Both the position numbers and the translations under genes were made by a program. Below are positions 53,031 to 60,778 of a DNA stretch of 64,000 bases, one piece after another. The stretch is from the NCBI RefSeq assembly GCF_030345095.1, contig NZ_CP128360.1, forward strand, positions 2,418,001 through 2,482,000. The letters run 5' to 3'. The notes beneath the pieces are model-generated. The model saw only the letters and a program-made list of their open reading frames with translations. It was not told where the DNA came from and searched no databases. Source of the DNA: Solwaraspora sp. WMMA2056. Its GTDB lineage: Bacteria > Actinomycetota > Actinomycetes > Mycobacteriales > Micromonosporaceae. Within the stretch, counting starts at the first letter, position 1; each line of letters begins with the position of its first letter.

Positions 53031-53113
53031 GACGTCAACTATCGCCCCTGCCGCACAGGGGGAGGCGGTCGGGTGTCGGGGAGGTGACGGAGGCCGCCGG
53101 AGCTGGACCGCGC

Positions 53114-53162
53114 TGGTTCGTTGGTGCTACGGTTCATCACACAAGTAACGAACCAGTGAACC
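53114..53162. promoter_or_regulatory. nested inverted repeats in front of the YtrA-type operon
   Basis: TGGTTCGTT (53114-53122) pairs with AACGAACCA (53147-53155), and GGTTCA (53131-53136) pairs with TGAACC (53157-53162). The half-site GGTTC appears in both orientations twice, ending 13 bp before the regulator start. GGTTC/GAACC-type sites are in keeping with a YtrA-subfamily autorepressor. Confidence 0.6.
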
Positions 53163-53174
53163 AGAGGTGCTCCC

Positions 53175-53570
53175 GTGTTCGATGATCGAAGTCCGATCTA
53201 TCAGCAGATAGCCGACAAGATCAAAAACGACATCCTGAGCGGGGCGCTGCAGGAGGGCGAGCAGGTCATGTCCACCAACCAGTACGCCAGCTACTACCGG
53301 ATCAACCCCGCCACCGCCGCCAAGGGCTTCCATCAGCTCATCGACGAAGGCGTGCTGTTCAAGAAGCGCGGTATCGGCATGTTCGTCAGCCCCAACGCCC
53401 GCGAGACCCTGCGCGGCCAGCGCCGCGACCGGTTCTTCGCCGAGGTCGTCGACCCGATGCTCGCCGAGGCCCGGATCATCGGCATCCCGCTCGCCGACGT
53501 CGTCGCCCGCATCCAGCAAGCAGCAGAAGCTGCCGGCAGCCAGCACGCAGCAGAAGGGGAGCAGCAGTGA
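53175..53570 (+). CDS. YtrA-subfamily GntR regulator
   Basis: This 131-residue regulator has an N-terminal winged helix (SPIYQQIADKIKNDILSGALQEGEQVMSTNQYASYYRINPATAAKGFHQLIDEGVLFKKRGIGMFV, about 6-71) and only a short two-helix C-terminal dimerisation part (VDPMLAEARIIGIPLADVVARIQQAAEAA), as in YtrA. YtrA proteins repress ABC exporter operons that respond to cell-envelope stress, often from lipid II-binding antibiotics. The GTG start has GAGG upstream. Its stop overlaps the next gene, an ABC ATPase, by 4 bp (GTGA), so it heads the operon 53175-56832. Confidence 0.92.
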   Translation: MFDDRSPIYQQIADKIKNDILSGALQEGEQVMSTNQYASYYRINPATAAKGFHQLIDEGVLFKKRGIGMFVSPNARETLRGQRRDRFFAEVVDPMLAEARIIGIPLADVVARIQQAAEAAGSQHAAEGEQQ

Positions 53571-54457
53571 CCGGCCTCGGTATCTCCACCAGCGGCCTCA
53601 CCATCCGCTACGGCGACACCGTCGCCGTCGACTCGCTCGACCTCACCCTCGCCCCCGGCAAGATCTACGGACTGCTCGGGCGCAACGGCTCCGGCAAGAC
53701 CAGCCTGCTCGCCGTACTGGCCGCCTTCCGGCAGGCGAGCAGCGGGACCGTCCAGGTCGGCGGTGCCGACCCGTTCGAGAACGCGGCCATCATGTCGCAG
53801 ATCGCGTTCGTCCGGGACCGGGTCGACGCCCAGGACACCGACCGGGTCAGCTGCATCCTGGACCTTGCCGCGACGCTGCGCCCCAACTGGGACGCCGGCT
53901 ACGCCGAACGCCTGATCGAGCGCTTCGACCTGCCCCGGCGCAAGCGGCTCAACGCCCTCAGCCGGGGCATGAAGTCCGCGCTCAGCGTCACCCTCGGGCT
54001 CGCCGCGCGGGCACCCCTGACCATTTTCGACGAGGCCTACCTCGGTCTCGACGCGCCCAGCCGGTACGCCTTCTACGACGAGGTGCTGGCCGACTACGTC
54101 GCCCACCCGCGCACCATCGTGCTCTCCACCCACCTCATCGAGGAGGTCGGCGCGCTGTTCGAGGAAGTGGTGATCCTGCACCGGGGCCGGCTGGTCGCCC
54201 ACGAGGAGACCGAGACGCTACGCGCCCGGGGGACCGCGGTGACCGGCCCGGCCGCCGCCGTCGACGCGTTCGTCGCCGGACGCACCGTGCTCGGCACCCA
54301 GCAACTCGGCGGCACCCGCTCCACCACCATCTTCGGCACCCTCGACGACAGCGACCGGGCGGCCGCCCACGCCGCCGGTCTGGAGCTCGGCCCGATCGGG
54401 CTGCAGGACCTGTTCGTGCACCTGACCGCCGACAACCAGAAGGAGACGCGGCGATGA
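53567..54457 (+). CDS. ABC transporter ATPase with degenerate signature
   Basis: This 296-residue ATPase has Walker A GRNGSGKTS (about 38-46), Walker B TIFDEAYLGLD with the catalytic Glu, and a switch His in STHLIEE. The ABC signature reads LSRGMKSAL instead of LSGGQ, as in many YtrB-type exporters. The C-terminal domain (about 220-296) is distinct from the other ATPase of this operon. Translation is coupled to the GntR gene upstream and the permease downstream (ATGA). It probably exports or moves an envelope-active compound together with the 54454 permease. Confidence 0.9.
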   Translation: MTGLGISTSGLTIRYGDTVAVDSLDLTLAPGKIYGLLGRNGSGKTSLLAVLAAFRQASSGTVQVGGADPFENAAIMSQIAFVRDRVDAQDTDRVSCILDLAATLRPNWDAGYAERLIERFDLPRRKRLNALSRGMKSALSVTLGLAARAPLTIFDEAYLGLDAPSRYAFYDEVLADYVAHPRTIVLSTHLIEEVGALFEEVVILHRGRLVAHEETETLRARGTAVTGPAAAVDAFVAGRTVLGTQQLGGTRSTTIFGTLDDSDRAAAHAAGLELGPIGLQDLFVHLTADNQKETRR

Positions 54458-55179
54458 ACGCCACCGCGTGGACCGTCAGCCGGACGCTGCTGCGCCGGTC
54501 GCTGCCGCTGGCCGGGTGGTACTGGGTGATCCTCTACCTGGCCTGGGCCGTGGTGATCGGCCTGACGGCACGGCTGGGGACCGTCGAGGTCAGCATGTGG
54601 GCCAACGTCGGACTCCAGGCGCCGCGCTGGTTCACCTTCGTCTTCGGCATCACCGCCGTCGGCGCCTACCTGCCGGTGTTCGTCGCCCACGGGGTCACCC
54701 GGCGGGACGCGCTGATCGGTGCCTGGGGTTTCCTGCTGCCGTACGCCGTCGGCTTCGCCGTCATGACGACGGTCGGCTTCGGCGTCGAGTACCTGACGTT
54801 CGATGCCCTCGGGCTGTTCGGCGGGCTGACCGAGCCGTACCCGGTCGACTCGTTGGGGGCGGCAGCCGCGATCTGTCTCGAGTTCACCCTGGTGTACCTC
54901 GGCTACACGGCGGCCGGCGCGCTGTGCGCGATCGCCTACCACCTGATCAACCCATGGTGGGCGACGCTGCTGCTGCCAGTGGCGCTGCTGCCGGCCTTCG
55001 TGATCGAGATCGGCTTCCGTACCGAGTGGGCCGGTCTCGTGCTCGGCCGGCTGCTCGGCCTCGGCGACGAGGGACACCTCGGCGCCGGCGCGATCGTCGC
55101 CCTGGCGACGTTGCTGGTCGCCAGCGCGGTCACCTGGGTGCTGGTCCGCCGGCTGCCGATCAAGAAGATCACCGGCTGA
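54454..55179 (+). CDS. ABC transporter permease, YtrC/ABC-2-like
   Basis: This 241-residue protein has six hydrophobic helices (for example YWVILYLAWAVVIGLTARL, WFTFVFGITAVGAYLPVFVAHG, LLPYAVGFAVMTTVGFGVEYL, GALCAIAYHLI, WATLLLPVALLPAFVIEIGF, IVALATLLVASAVTWVLV). The motif AHGVTRRDALIGAW is a coupling-helix candidate. No close family name can be given from sequence alone. It overlaps the preceding ATPase by 4 bp, which fixes them as partners. Confidence 0.82.
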   Translation: MNATAWTVSRTLLRRSLPLAGWYWVILYLAWAVVIGLTARLGTVEVSMWANVGLQAPRWFTFVFGITAVGAYLPVFVAHGVTRRDALIGAWGFLLPYAVGFAVMTTVGFGVEYLTFDALGLFGGLTEPYPVDSLGAAAAICLEFTLVYLGYTAAGALCAIAYHLINPWWATLLLPVALLPAFVIEIGFRTEWAGLVLGRLLGLGDEGHLGAGAIVALATLLVASAVTWVLVRRLPIKKITG

Positions 55180-55189
55180 GGAGGCCGTA

Positions 55190-56092
55190 ATGTCCGTCAT
55201 CGAGGTCGAACACCTGCACAAACGGTACGGCGATCTGGTCGCGGTGGACGATGTGTCGTTCACCGTCGACGAGGGGGAGATCTTCGGCGTCCTGGGGCGC
55301 AACGGCGCCGGCAAGACCACCACAGTGGAGTGCGCTCTCGGGCTGCGTCGGCCGGACCGGGGCAGCGTACGGGTGCTCGGCCTGGACCCGCAGCGCGACG
55401 GCGCGACACTGCGCGAACGGCTCGGTGCCCAGTTGCAGGAGAGCCAGCTGCCGGAGCGGATGAAGGTCTGGGAGGCGTTGGAGCTGTACAGCTCCTTCTA
55501 CCGTCAGCCGGCCGACTGGCGGGAGCTGCTCGACCTGCTCGGCCTGTCGTCGCGACACGACGCCCGGTTCGGCCAACTCTCCGGCGGGCAGAAACAGCGG
55601 CTGTCGGTGGCGCTGGCCCTGGTCGGCAACCCCCAGGTGGCGTTCCTCGACGAGTTGACCACCGGGTTGGACCCGGCGGCCCGCCGGGACACCTGGTCGC
55701 TGATCGAGTCGGTCCGCAACCGGGGAGTCACCCTGGTGCTGGTCACCCACCTGATGGAGGAGGCGGAGCGGCTCTGCGACCGGGTCGCGGTGATCGACGC
55801 CGGTCGGGTGGTCGCCGTCGACACCCCGGCCGGGCTGGCCGCCAGCGTCGATGCCGGGCAGCGGATCCGCTTCGTCGTGGACCGGCCGCTGGACCCGGCG
55901 CTGCTGGCCGGCCTGCCGCAGGTCACGGCGGTCACCGTGGACGGGCGCGAGATCGTCGTCGACGGTACGGCGGACCTGCTGTTCGCGGTGGTGGCGGCGT
56001 TGTCGCGCCACGGCGTGACCCCACGTGAGCTGCGGATGCAGCAGGCCACCCTGGACGACGCGTTCCTGGCACTGACCGGAGGCCACCGATGA
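55190..56092 (+). CDS. ABC transporter ATPase (CcmA/ABC-2 exporter type)
   Basis: This 300-residue ATPase has Walker A GRNGAGKTTTVECALGLRRP (about 37-56), Q-loop LGAQLQESQLPERMKVWEAL, a canonical signature LSGGQKQRLSVALALVG, Walker B VAFLDELTTGLDP (Leu in place of the usual Pro) and the switch His in VTHLMEEAERL. The C-terminal part (about 220-300) ends LRMQQATLDDAFLALTG, an ABC-2 exporter hallmark. AGGAGG lies 6 nt before its ATG. It pairs with the permease that overlaps its stop. Confidence 0.93.
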   Translation: MSVIEVEHLHKRYGDLVAVDDVSFTVDEGEIFGVLGRNGAGKTTTVECALGLRRPDRGSVRVLGLDPQRDGATLRERLGAQLQESQLPERMKVWEALELYSSFYRQPADWRELLDLLGLSSRHDARFGQLSGGQKQRLSVALALVGNPQVAFLDELTTGLDPAARRDTWSLIESVRNRGVTLVLVTHLMEEAERLCDRVAVIDAGRVVAVDTPAGLAASVDAGQRIRFVVDRPLDPALLAGLPQVTAVTVDGREIVVDGTADLLFAVVAALSRHGVTPRELRMQQATLDDAFLALTGGHR

Positions 56093-56832
56093 CCGCGCTG
56101 CGGCGACTCACCGTGATGGAGGCCAAGCTGCTGCTGCGCGACCCGGCGGCGGTGGTGATGGCGCTGGCCTTCCCGATGTTGCTGATCATCGTCCTGGGTG
56201 CGGTGATGCCGGGCTTCCGTACCCCGGTCCCGGAGCTCGCCGGGCTGCGCCCGATCGACGTCTACCTGCCGGTGGTCGTCGCCCTGGCGGTGGCGACCGT
56301 CGCGCTCAACTCGCTGCCGACGACGGTGGCCGGCTACCGGGAGCGCGGGGTGCTGCGCCGGATGGCGACCACCCCGGTACGCCCGGGGAAGCTGCTCGGC
56401 GCGCAGTTGGTCGTCGCGGTGGCCGCCACCACGGTCGCGATCGGCCTGGCGGTCGCGGCGGCGGCGGTCGGGTTCCGGGTGCCGCTGCCGGCCCGGCCGG
56501 CCAGCTTCGCCGGGGTCTTCCTGCTCGGTGCGGCGGCCACCTTCGCCGTCGGCCTGCTGGTCGCCGCCCTGGTGCCGACGAGCAGATCGGCGAACGCGGT
56601 CAGCATGCTGCTGTACTTCCCGATGCTGTTCTTCGCCGGGGTGTGGACGCCGGGACCGCTGATGCCCGAGTCGATCCGCCGGATCGCCGACGTCACGCCG
56701 CTCGGCGCGCTCAGCCAGAGCATGCAGGCCACCTGGACGGGCGGCCCGGTGCGACCACTGCACCTGCTGGTGCTGGTCGGCTACCTGGTCGGCGCGGGAG
56801 TGCTGGCCGCCCGCTTGTTCCGCTGGCGGTGA
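56089..56832 (+). CDS. ABC-2 type permease
   Basis: This 247-residue membrane protein has six helices: AVVMALAFPMLLIIVLGAVMPG, IDVYLPVVVALAVATVALNSLP, GAQLVVAVAATTVAIGLAVAAAAV, SFAGVFLLGAAATFAVGLLVAALV, NAVSMLLYFPMLFFAGVWTPGPLM and LHLLVLVGYLVGAGVLAARLF. GYRERGVLRRMATTPVRPGKLLGAQ is the conserved ABC-2 loop. ATGA overlap with the ATPase couples them. Its 3' end overlaps the convergent deacetylase gene by 122 bp, an unusually long antisense overlap. Confidence 0.9.
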   Translation: MTALRRLTVMEAKLLLRDPAAVVMALAFPMLLIIVLGAVMPGFRTPVPELAGLRPIDVYLPVVVALAVATVALNSLPTTVAGYRERGVLRRMATTPVRPGKLLGAQLVVAVAATTVAIGLAVAAAAVGFRVPLPARPASFAGVFLLGAAATFAVGLLVAALVPTSRSANAVSMLLYFPMLFFAGVWTPGPLMPESIRRIADVTPLGALSQSMQATWTGGPVRPLHLLVLVGYLVGAGVLAARLFRWR

Positions 56833-57796
56833 GCCGGCGCTGTCCGGCCAGCACCTCCGACGCCGGCTGTCCGGCCAGCACCTCCGACAGGGTGGCCGGG
56901 GTCAGCCCCCGGTCCCGCAACCCGGCCAGGATGTGCGGCAACGCCTCGTCGGTCATCGCGGCGTTGGCCTCGGTGACGTGCAGCACCACCACCGAGCCGG
57001 GCCGCACGCCGGACAGCACGGCGTCGACGACCGGCTGCCAGGCGGTGGCGAACGGGTCGCCGCTGATCACGTCGCCGTCGACCACGGTCAGCCCGAGCGG
57101 GGCGAGCGCGGCCAGCGCCGCCCCGTCGTGGCACAGGCCGGGGAAGCGGAAGTACCGGGTCTGCCGGCCGCCGTACGGTGCGATCACGTCGAAGGTCTTC
57201 GCCACGTCGGCGGTCATCGCGTTCGCCGGCACCTGCGGCAGGCCGTAACAGTCGGCGGTGAAGGCGGCATGGTCGTACGTGTGGTTCGCCAGCTCGAACC
57301 GGGGGTTGGCGGCCAGCCGGCGGGTCAGGTCGGGGTACTCCTCGACCCACATGCCGGTGAGGAAGAAGGTCGCCGGCACCTGCTCGCGTTCCAGCAACTC
57401 GACGATGGCCAGGTTCGCGTACGAGCGGACCTCGCCGCTGCGCAGGCTGTAGCGCATCCCCTCGGTCATGTCCGCGTCGAAGGTCAACGCGACCAGGTTG
57501 CCGCTGCGCGGCCCGTGGTCGACGACGGGCGGGCGGGTCCCGGGTCGGGTAGCGCCGGGCTGCTCGGCCGGGCCGGGCGGTGCCGACGGCGTGGGGGACG
57601 GTGTGGCTGACGGCGGGAGCGGCGTACCGGTGCCGTCGCCCGGACCGCCGGTCGACGGTGCCGGACCGACGGTGCCGGCCACGGCCGGGGCCTCGGTCGC
57701 GCCGTCGCCGGTGGTGACCAGGCCGACGACGATCGCGCCGAGGCCGACGACGGCCACCGCCGTCGCCACCGCCAGAGCCGTCGAACGTGAACGCAC
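56711..57796 (-). CDS. secreted NodB-type polysaccharide deacetylase
   Basis: This 361-residue protein has an N-terminal signal or anchor (LAVATAVAVVGLGAIVVGLVTTG, about 8-30), a Pro/Ser/Thr-rich linker (about 35-92) and a NodB domain. The domain shows LVALTFDADMTEG (metal and catalytic Asp), NHTYDHAAF (two His ligands), RYFRFPGLCHDG and VVLHVTEANAAMTDEALPHIL. Such enzymes remove acetyl groups from peptidoglycan or chitin-like polymers outside the cell. The last 55 residues follow a 27-bp tandem duplication (SEVLAGQPA-SEVLAGQ) and have low-complexity, unconserved sequence overlapping the ABC permease, so the original stop may have been lost. GTG 57796 lacks a clear Shine-Dalgarno. Confidence 0.88.
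   Translation of the reverse strand: MRSRSTALAVATAVAVVGLGAIVVGLVTTGDGATEAPAVAGTVGPAPSTGGPGDGTGTPLPPSATPSPTPSAPPGPAEQPGATRPGTRPPVVDHGPRSGNLVALTFDADMTEGMRYSLRSGEVRSYANLAIVELLEREQVPATFFLTGMWVEEYPDLTRRLAANPRFELANHTYDHAAFTADCYGLPQVPANAMTADVAKTFDVIAPYGGRQTRYFRFPGLCHDGAALAALAPLGLTVVDGDVISGDPFATAWQPVVDAVLSGVRPGSVVVLHVTEANAAMTDEALPHILAGLRDRGLTPATLSEVLAGQPASEVLAGQRRLTASGTSGRPALPRRPGSRPAPAGAVVAPGRPSRWPACSG
56839..56888. repeat. 27-bp tandem duplication in the deacetylase 3' part
   Basis: A 23-bp sequence beginning GCTGTCCGGCCAGCACCTCC occurs at 56839-56861 and again at 56866-56888, with a period of 27 bp, adding nine in-frame residues. It marks the point after which the deacetylase C-terminus loses family resemblance. 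Confidence 0.85.
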
Positions 57797-57922
57797 GGCG
57801 GAGATCGTCGCAGGCGGGGCCGACCGGTGATGAACGGCCTCTCGCGTTTCGACCGTTCGGCGGGCAGGATCGGCGCGATCAGTCCGTGGCCGGAAGCGAT
57901 CAGTTCAGGATGGTGTGCCCGG

Positions 57923-58540
57923 TCAGACCCGGTATCCGGCGGCGCGGGCGGCCCGGCGTTCCCGGCGGCGGTGTACGACCCGACGGATCAGCAGCGGCCC
58001 GCCGATCACCAGCACGACCAGGAAGACCAGGATCAGCACCGGCAACAGGATGGCCACCACCGACATCACCACGCTGGTGACGTCCTCGGCGGTGCTGGCC
58101 ACCGGAGCGCCGACCCCGGCGGTCGCCGTGTTGATCACCGGCCGGGCGGTGGCCTTGAGCGCGTGTACGCCGAGTGCGATCAGCACCCCGACGACCACCG
58201 GGATCCACTGGTTCGAGGTGAAGAACTCGCCCGGATCGCTGACCGTCACGGTCTCCGACGACGAGCCGGCGCCGAACGCCAGCCCGCCCGCGGTCGGCCG
58301 GACCACCGTCTGCACCACGTCGTTGACGTGGTCGACGACCGGCACCTTGTCGGCGACCAGTTCGACGGCGAGCAGCCCGGCGAGGATGGCCAGCACCCAG
58401 CCGTTGCTGATCCACTGCCACCCGTCGGGCGGCGTGATCAGGCTGGTGTAGCGGGCCAGCAGCCCCACGGTCAGCAGCGGGATGTACGCGTTGAGCCCGG
58501 CGGACGCCGCCAGCCCGGTCCCGGTCAGCAGTTCGAACAC
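57923..58540 (-). CDS. DUF4126 membrane protein
   Basis: This 205-residue protein has about five helices (LTGTGLAASAGLNAYIPLLTVGLLARY; WVLAILAGLLAVELVADKVPVVDHVNDVVQTVVRP; WIPVVVGVLIALGVHALKATARPVINTATAGVGAP; DVTSVVMSVVAILLPVLILVFLVVLVIGGPLLI) and a basic C-terminal tail. The SAGLNAYIPLL, DKVPVVDH and PVINTATAG motifs are typical of DUF4126. GTG 58540 is used; the Shine-Dalgarno is weak. It is divergent from nucS. Function unknown. Confidence 0.85.
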   Translation of the reverse strand: MFELLTGTGLAASAGLNAYIPLLTVGLLARYTSLITPPDGWQWISNGWVLAILAGLLAVELVADKVPVVDHVNDVVQTVVRPTAGGLAFGAGSSSETVTVSDPGEFFTSNQWIPVVVGVLIALGVHALKATARPVINTATAGVGAPVASTAEDVTSVVMSVVAILLPVLILVFLVVLVIGGPLLIRRVVHRRRERRAARAAGYRV

Positions 58541-58610
58541 ATGATCCAGGATCGCACCGCCGCGCCAGCCCTGCGCGGCGAGCCGCCGCCGCTGCCGCTA
58601 CCCTCGTCGG

Positions 58611-59267
58611 GTGCGGCTGGTGATTGCGCGGTGTGCGGTGGACTACGTCGGTCGACTCTCGGCGCATCTGCCGCCGGCGACCCGACTGCTGATGGTCAAG
58701 GCGGACGGGTCCGTGTCGATCCACGCCGACGACCGAGCCTACAAGCCGTTGAACTGGATGAGCCCACCGTGTCGGCTGACCGAGTCGCCCGGTGTCTGGC
58801 GGGTGGTGAACAAGGCCGGCGAGGAGCTGCGGATCACCATCGAGGAGATCATCCACGACACCTCGTACGATCTCGGCGTCGACCCGGGGCTGCGTAAGGA
58901 CGGCGTGGAGGCCCACCTGCAGGAGCTGTTGGCGGCCAACCCGACCACCTTCGGGGACGGGTTCACCCTGGTCCGGCGGGAGTACATGACCGCGATCGGC
59001 CCGGTCGACCTGCTCTGCCGCGACGGTGCCGCCACCGTCGCGATCGAGGTCAAGCGGCGGGGCGAGATCGACGGCGTCGAGCAGCTCACCCGCTACCTGG
59101 AACTGCTCAACCGGGATCCGCTGCTCGCCCCGGTGGCCGGCATCTTCGCCGCTCAGGAGATCAAGCCCCAGGCCCGGGTCCTCGCCGAGGACCGGGGCAT
59201 CCGCTGCGTGGTCGTCGACTACGACAAGCTGCGGGGCATCGAACGTGACGAGCTGACCCTGTTCTGA
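58611..59267 (+). CDS. nucS: endonuclease NucS (EndoMS, mismatch-specific)
   Basis: This 218-residue RecB-like nuclease is the core of the non-canonical mismatch repair that replaces MutS/MutL in most actinobacteria. The N-terminal DNA-binding domain (1-95) is followed by the nuclease domain with D133 (GPVDLLCRD), E146 and K148 ([21 protein letters not shown]). The C-terminus ELTLF is a beta-clamp-binding motif. TACCCT at 58598-58603 ends 7 nt before GTG 58611, so the mRNA is probably leaderless. Loss of nucS gives a mutator phenotype in mycobacteria and streptomycetes. Confidence 0.96.
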   Translation: MRLVIARCAVDYVGRLSAHLPPATRLLMVKADGSVSIHADDRAYKPLNWMSPPCRLTESPGVWRVVNKAGEELRITIEEIIHDTSYDLGVDPGLRKDGVEAHLQELLAANPTTFGDGFTLVRREYMTAIGPVDLLCRDGAATVAIEVKRRGEIDGVEQLTRYLELLNRDPLLAPVAGIFAAQEIKPQARVLAEDRGIRCVVVDYDKLRGIERDELTLF

Positions 59268-59344
59268 CCGGCACCAGCGGGCCGGTCGCGCCGTTGACTC
59301 CGTCGAGACCGGACAACGGTGCCGGCCCCCCGAGGAGGTCCAGC

Positions 59345-60718
59345 GTGGGCATTCGCAACCAGCAGCGCCGGGCGGCCAAGAAGAAGGCCCGCGAGCAGCG
59401 CCAACGCCTGCGGCAGGAGGCTGGCGGTACGGCGTACCCGCCGTTCACCGCCTTCGCCGCCGCGCCGACCGAGGCGGACCGGATCGACGACCTGCTGCGG
59501 GCGGCCGCGCACGCGGTGGCCGAGGACCGGGCCGCGGCGTTCGACGACGCCGTCGCGGCGTTGGTCGCCGCTGACGACCGGCTGGTCGACCAGGTGGTGG
59601 ACGCCGCCTTCACACAGGTCCTCGCCGCCCTGTGGCGGCACGGCTGGATGCCCGCCGACCTGCTGCGGGTCGTCCGGCGGGAGCACGGCAAACGCCCGGT
59701 CGGCCTGGTCGCCGGGCAGCTGACGGCGCAACTGCGCGGGTACGCGGCGGCGACCGTCGCCGAGCGCTGGCACCGGCAACTGCGGGAGCTGGAGATCGAC
59801 GTCTGGGGCGCCGATCCGGTCGACCACCGGCTGACCGCCTGGGCCGGCCGGTCCAAGCTGGACCGTACGGCGGCGGTGGTGTCGGCGGCGCAGGCGCTCG
59901 CCCTGCTGTCGGGACTGCCGTCGCTGGAACCGGTCGCCCCGCCCCCGGGCACCGTCCGTCCCGGTGACGCCGGCCCGGACCGTGGAGCACGGACGGTCAC
60001 GCCAGATGTCTCCAGCGTGGACGAACGTCAGCTCGGCCGGATCCGGGCGTTGCTGGCCAAGGCCGAGTCCACCGAGTTCCCGGAGGAGGCCGAGGCGTTG
60101 TCGGCCAAGGCGCAGGAGCTGATGACCCGGCACAGCATCGACCACGCGCTGCTGGCCGCCGCCGCGCGGGCCGGGGACACCGCGCCGACGCCGATCGCCG
60201 TACGGATCGGCCTCGACGCGCCGTACGAGCAGGCCAAGGCGTTCCTGCTGCAGCAGGTCGCGGAGGCGAACCGGTGCCGGTCGGTGTGGTCGGGGCGGCT
60301 CGGCTTCGCCACCGTGGTCGGCTTCGCTGCGGACTGCGAGTCGGTGGAGCTGCTGCACACCTCGCTGCTGGTCCAGGCGACCGCGGCGATGCTGCGCAAC
60401 GGGTCGCAGCGGGGCCGGTCCGGTCAGTCGACGACCCGGTCGTTCCGCCAGTCGTTCCTGGAGGCGTACGCGGTCCGGATCGGCCAGCGGCTGAGCGCGG
60501 TCGCCGACGACGCCGGCCGGGCGGCGGCCGCCCGGACCGGCACCGACCTGGTGCCGGTGCTGGCGGCCCGCGACGAGCAGGTCCGGCAGACCACCGAGCA
60601 GCTCTTCCCGGAGCTGGGTGCGCGGATGATCTCCGGCAACAACCAGGCCGGCTGGGTCGCCGGTACGGCCGCCGCCGATCAGGCCAGCCTGGGCACCCGC
60701 GCGCCGGTCACCCGCTGA
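59345..60718 (+). CDS. DUF2786 domain protein
   Basis: This 457-residue soluble protein starts with a strongly basic helix (VGIRNQQRRAAKKKAREQRQRLRQE). A helical middle part (about 40-205) is followed by a DUF2786 segment RIRALLAKAESTEFPEEAEALSAKAQELMTRHSIDHALLAAA (about 229-270) and a C-terminal domain with NRCRSVWSGRLGFATVVGFAADCESVELLHTSLLVQA. DUF2786 is found in phage and bacterial proteins of unknown role, sometimes with zinc-binding parts. GTG 59345 is fixed by GAGGAGG. Its final 20 bp, including the stop, are duplicated just downstream. Confidence 0.82.
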   Translation: MGIRNQQRRAAKKKAREQRQRLRQEAGGTAYPPFTAFAAAPTEADRIDDLLRAAAHAVAEDRAAAFDDAVAALVAADDRLVDQVVDAAFTQVLAALWRHGWMPADLLRVVRREHGKRPVGLVAGQLTAQLRGYAAATVAERWHRQLRELEIDVWGADPVDHRLTAWAGRSKLDRTAAVVSAAQALALLSGLPSLEPVAPPPGTVRPGDAGPDRGARTVTPDVSSVDERQLGRIRALLAKAESTEFPEEAEALSAKAQELMTRHSIDHALLAAAARAGDTAPTPIAVRIGLDAPYEQAKAFLLQQVAEANRCRSVWSGRLGFATVVGFAADCESVELLHTSLLVQATAAMLRNGSQRGRSGQSTTRSFRQSFLEAYAVRIGQRLSAVADDAGRAAAARTGTDLVPVLAARDEQVRQTTEQLFPELGARMISGNNQAGWVAGTAAADQASLGTRAPVTR

Positions 60719-60748
60719 CGCAAGACACCGGTCACCCGCTGACGCAAG
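60704..60748 (+). repeat. tandem repeat covering the DUF2786 gene end
   Basis: The 21-bp sequence starting CCGGTCACCCGCTGACGCAA occurs at 60704-60724 (containing the stop codon) and 60728-60748, with a period of 24 bp. A degenerate third copy begins near 60754. It is a short local duplication of the gene end. Confidence 0.8.
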
Positions 60749-60778
60749 GCGCGCCGGTCACCGGCTGCGCCGCAGGTG

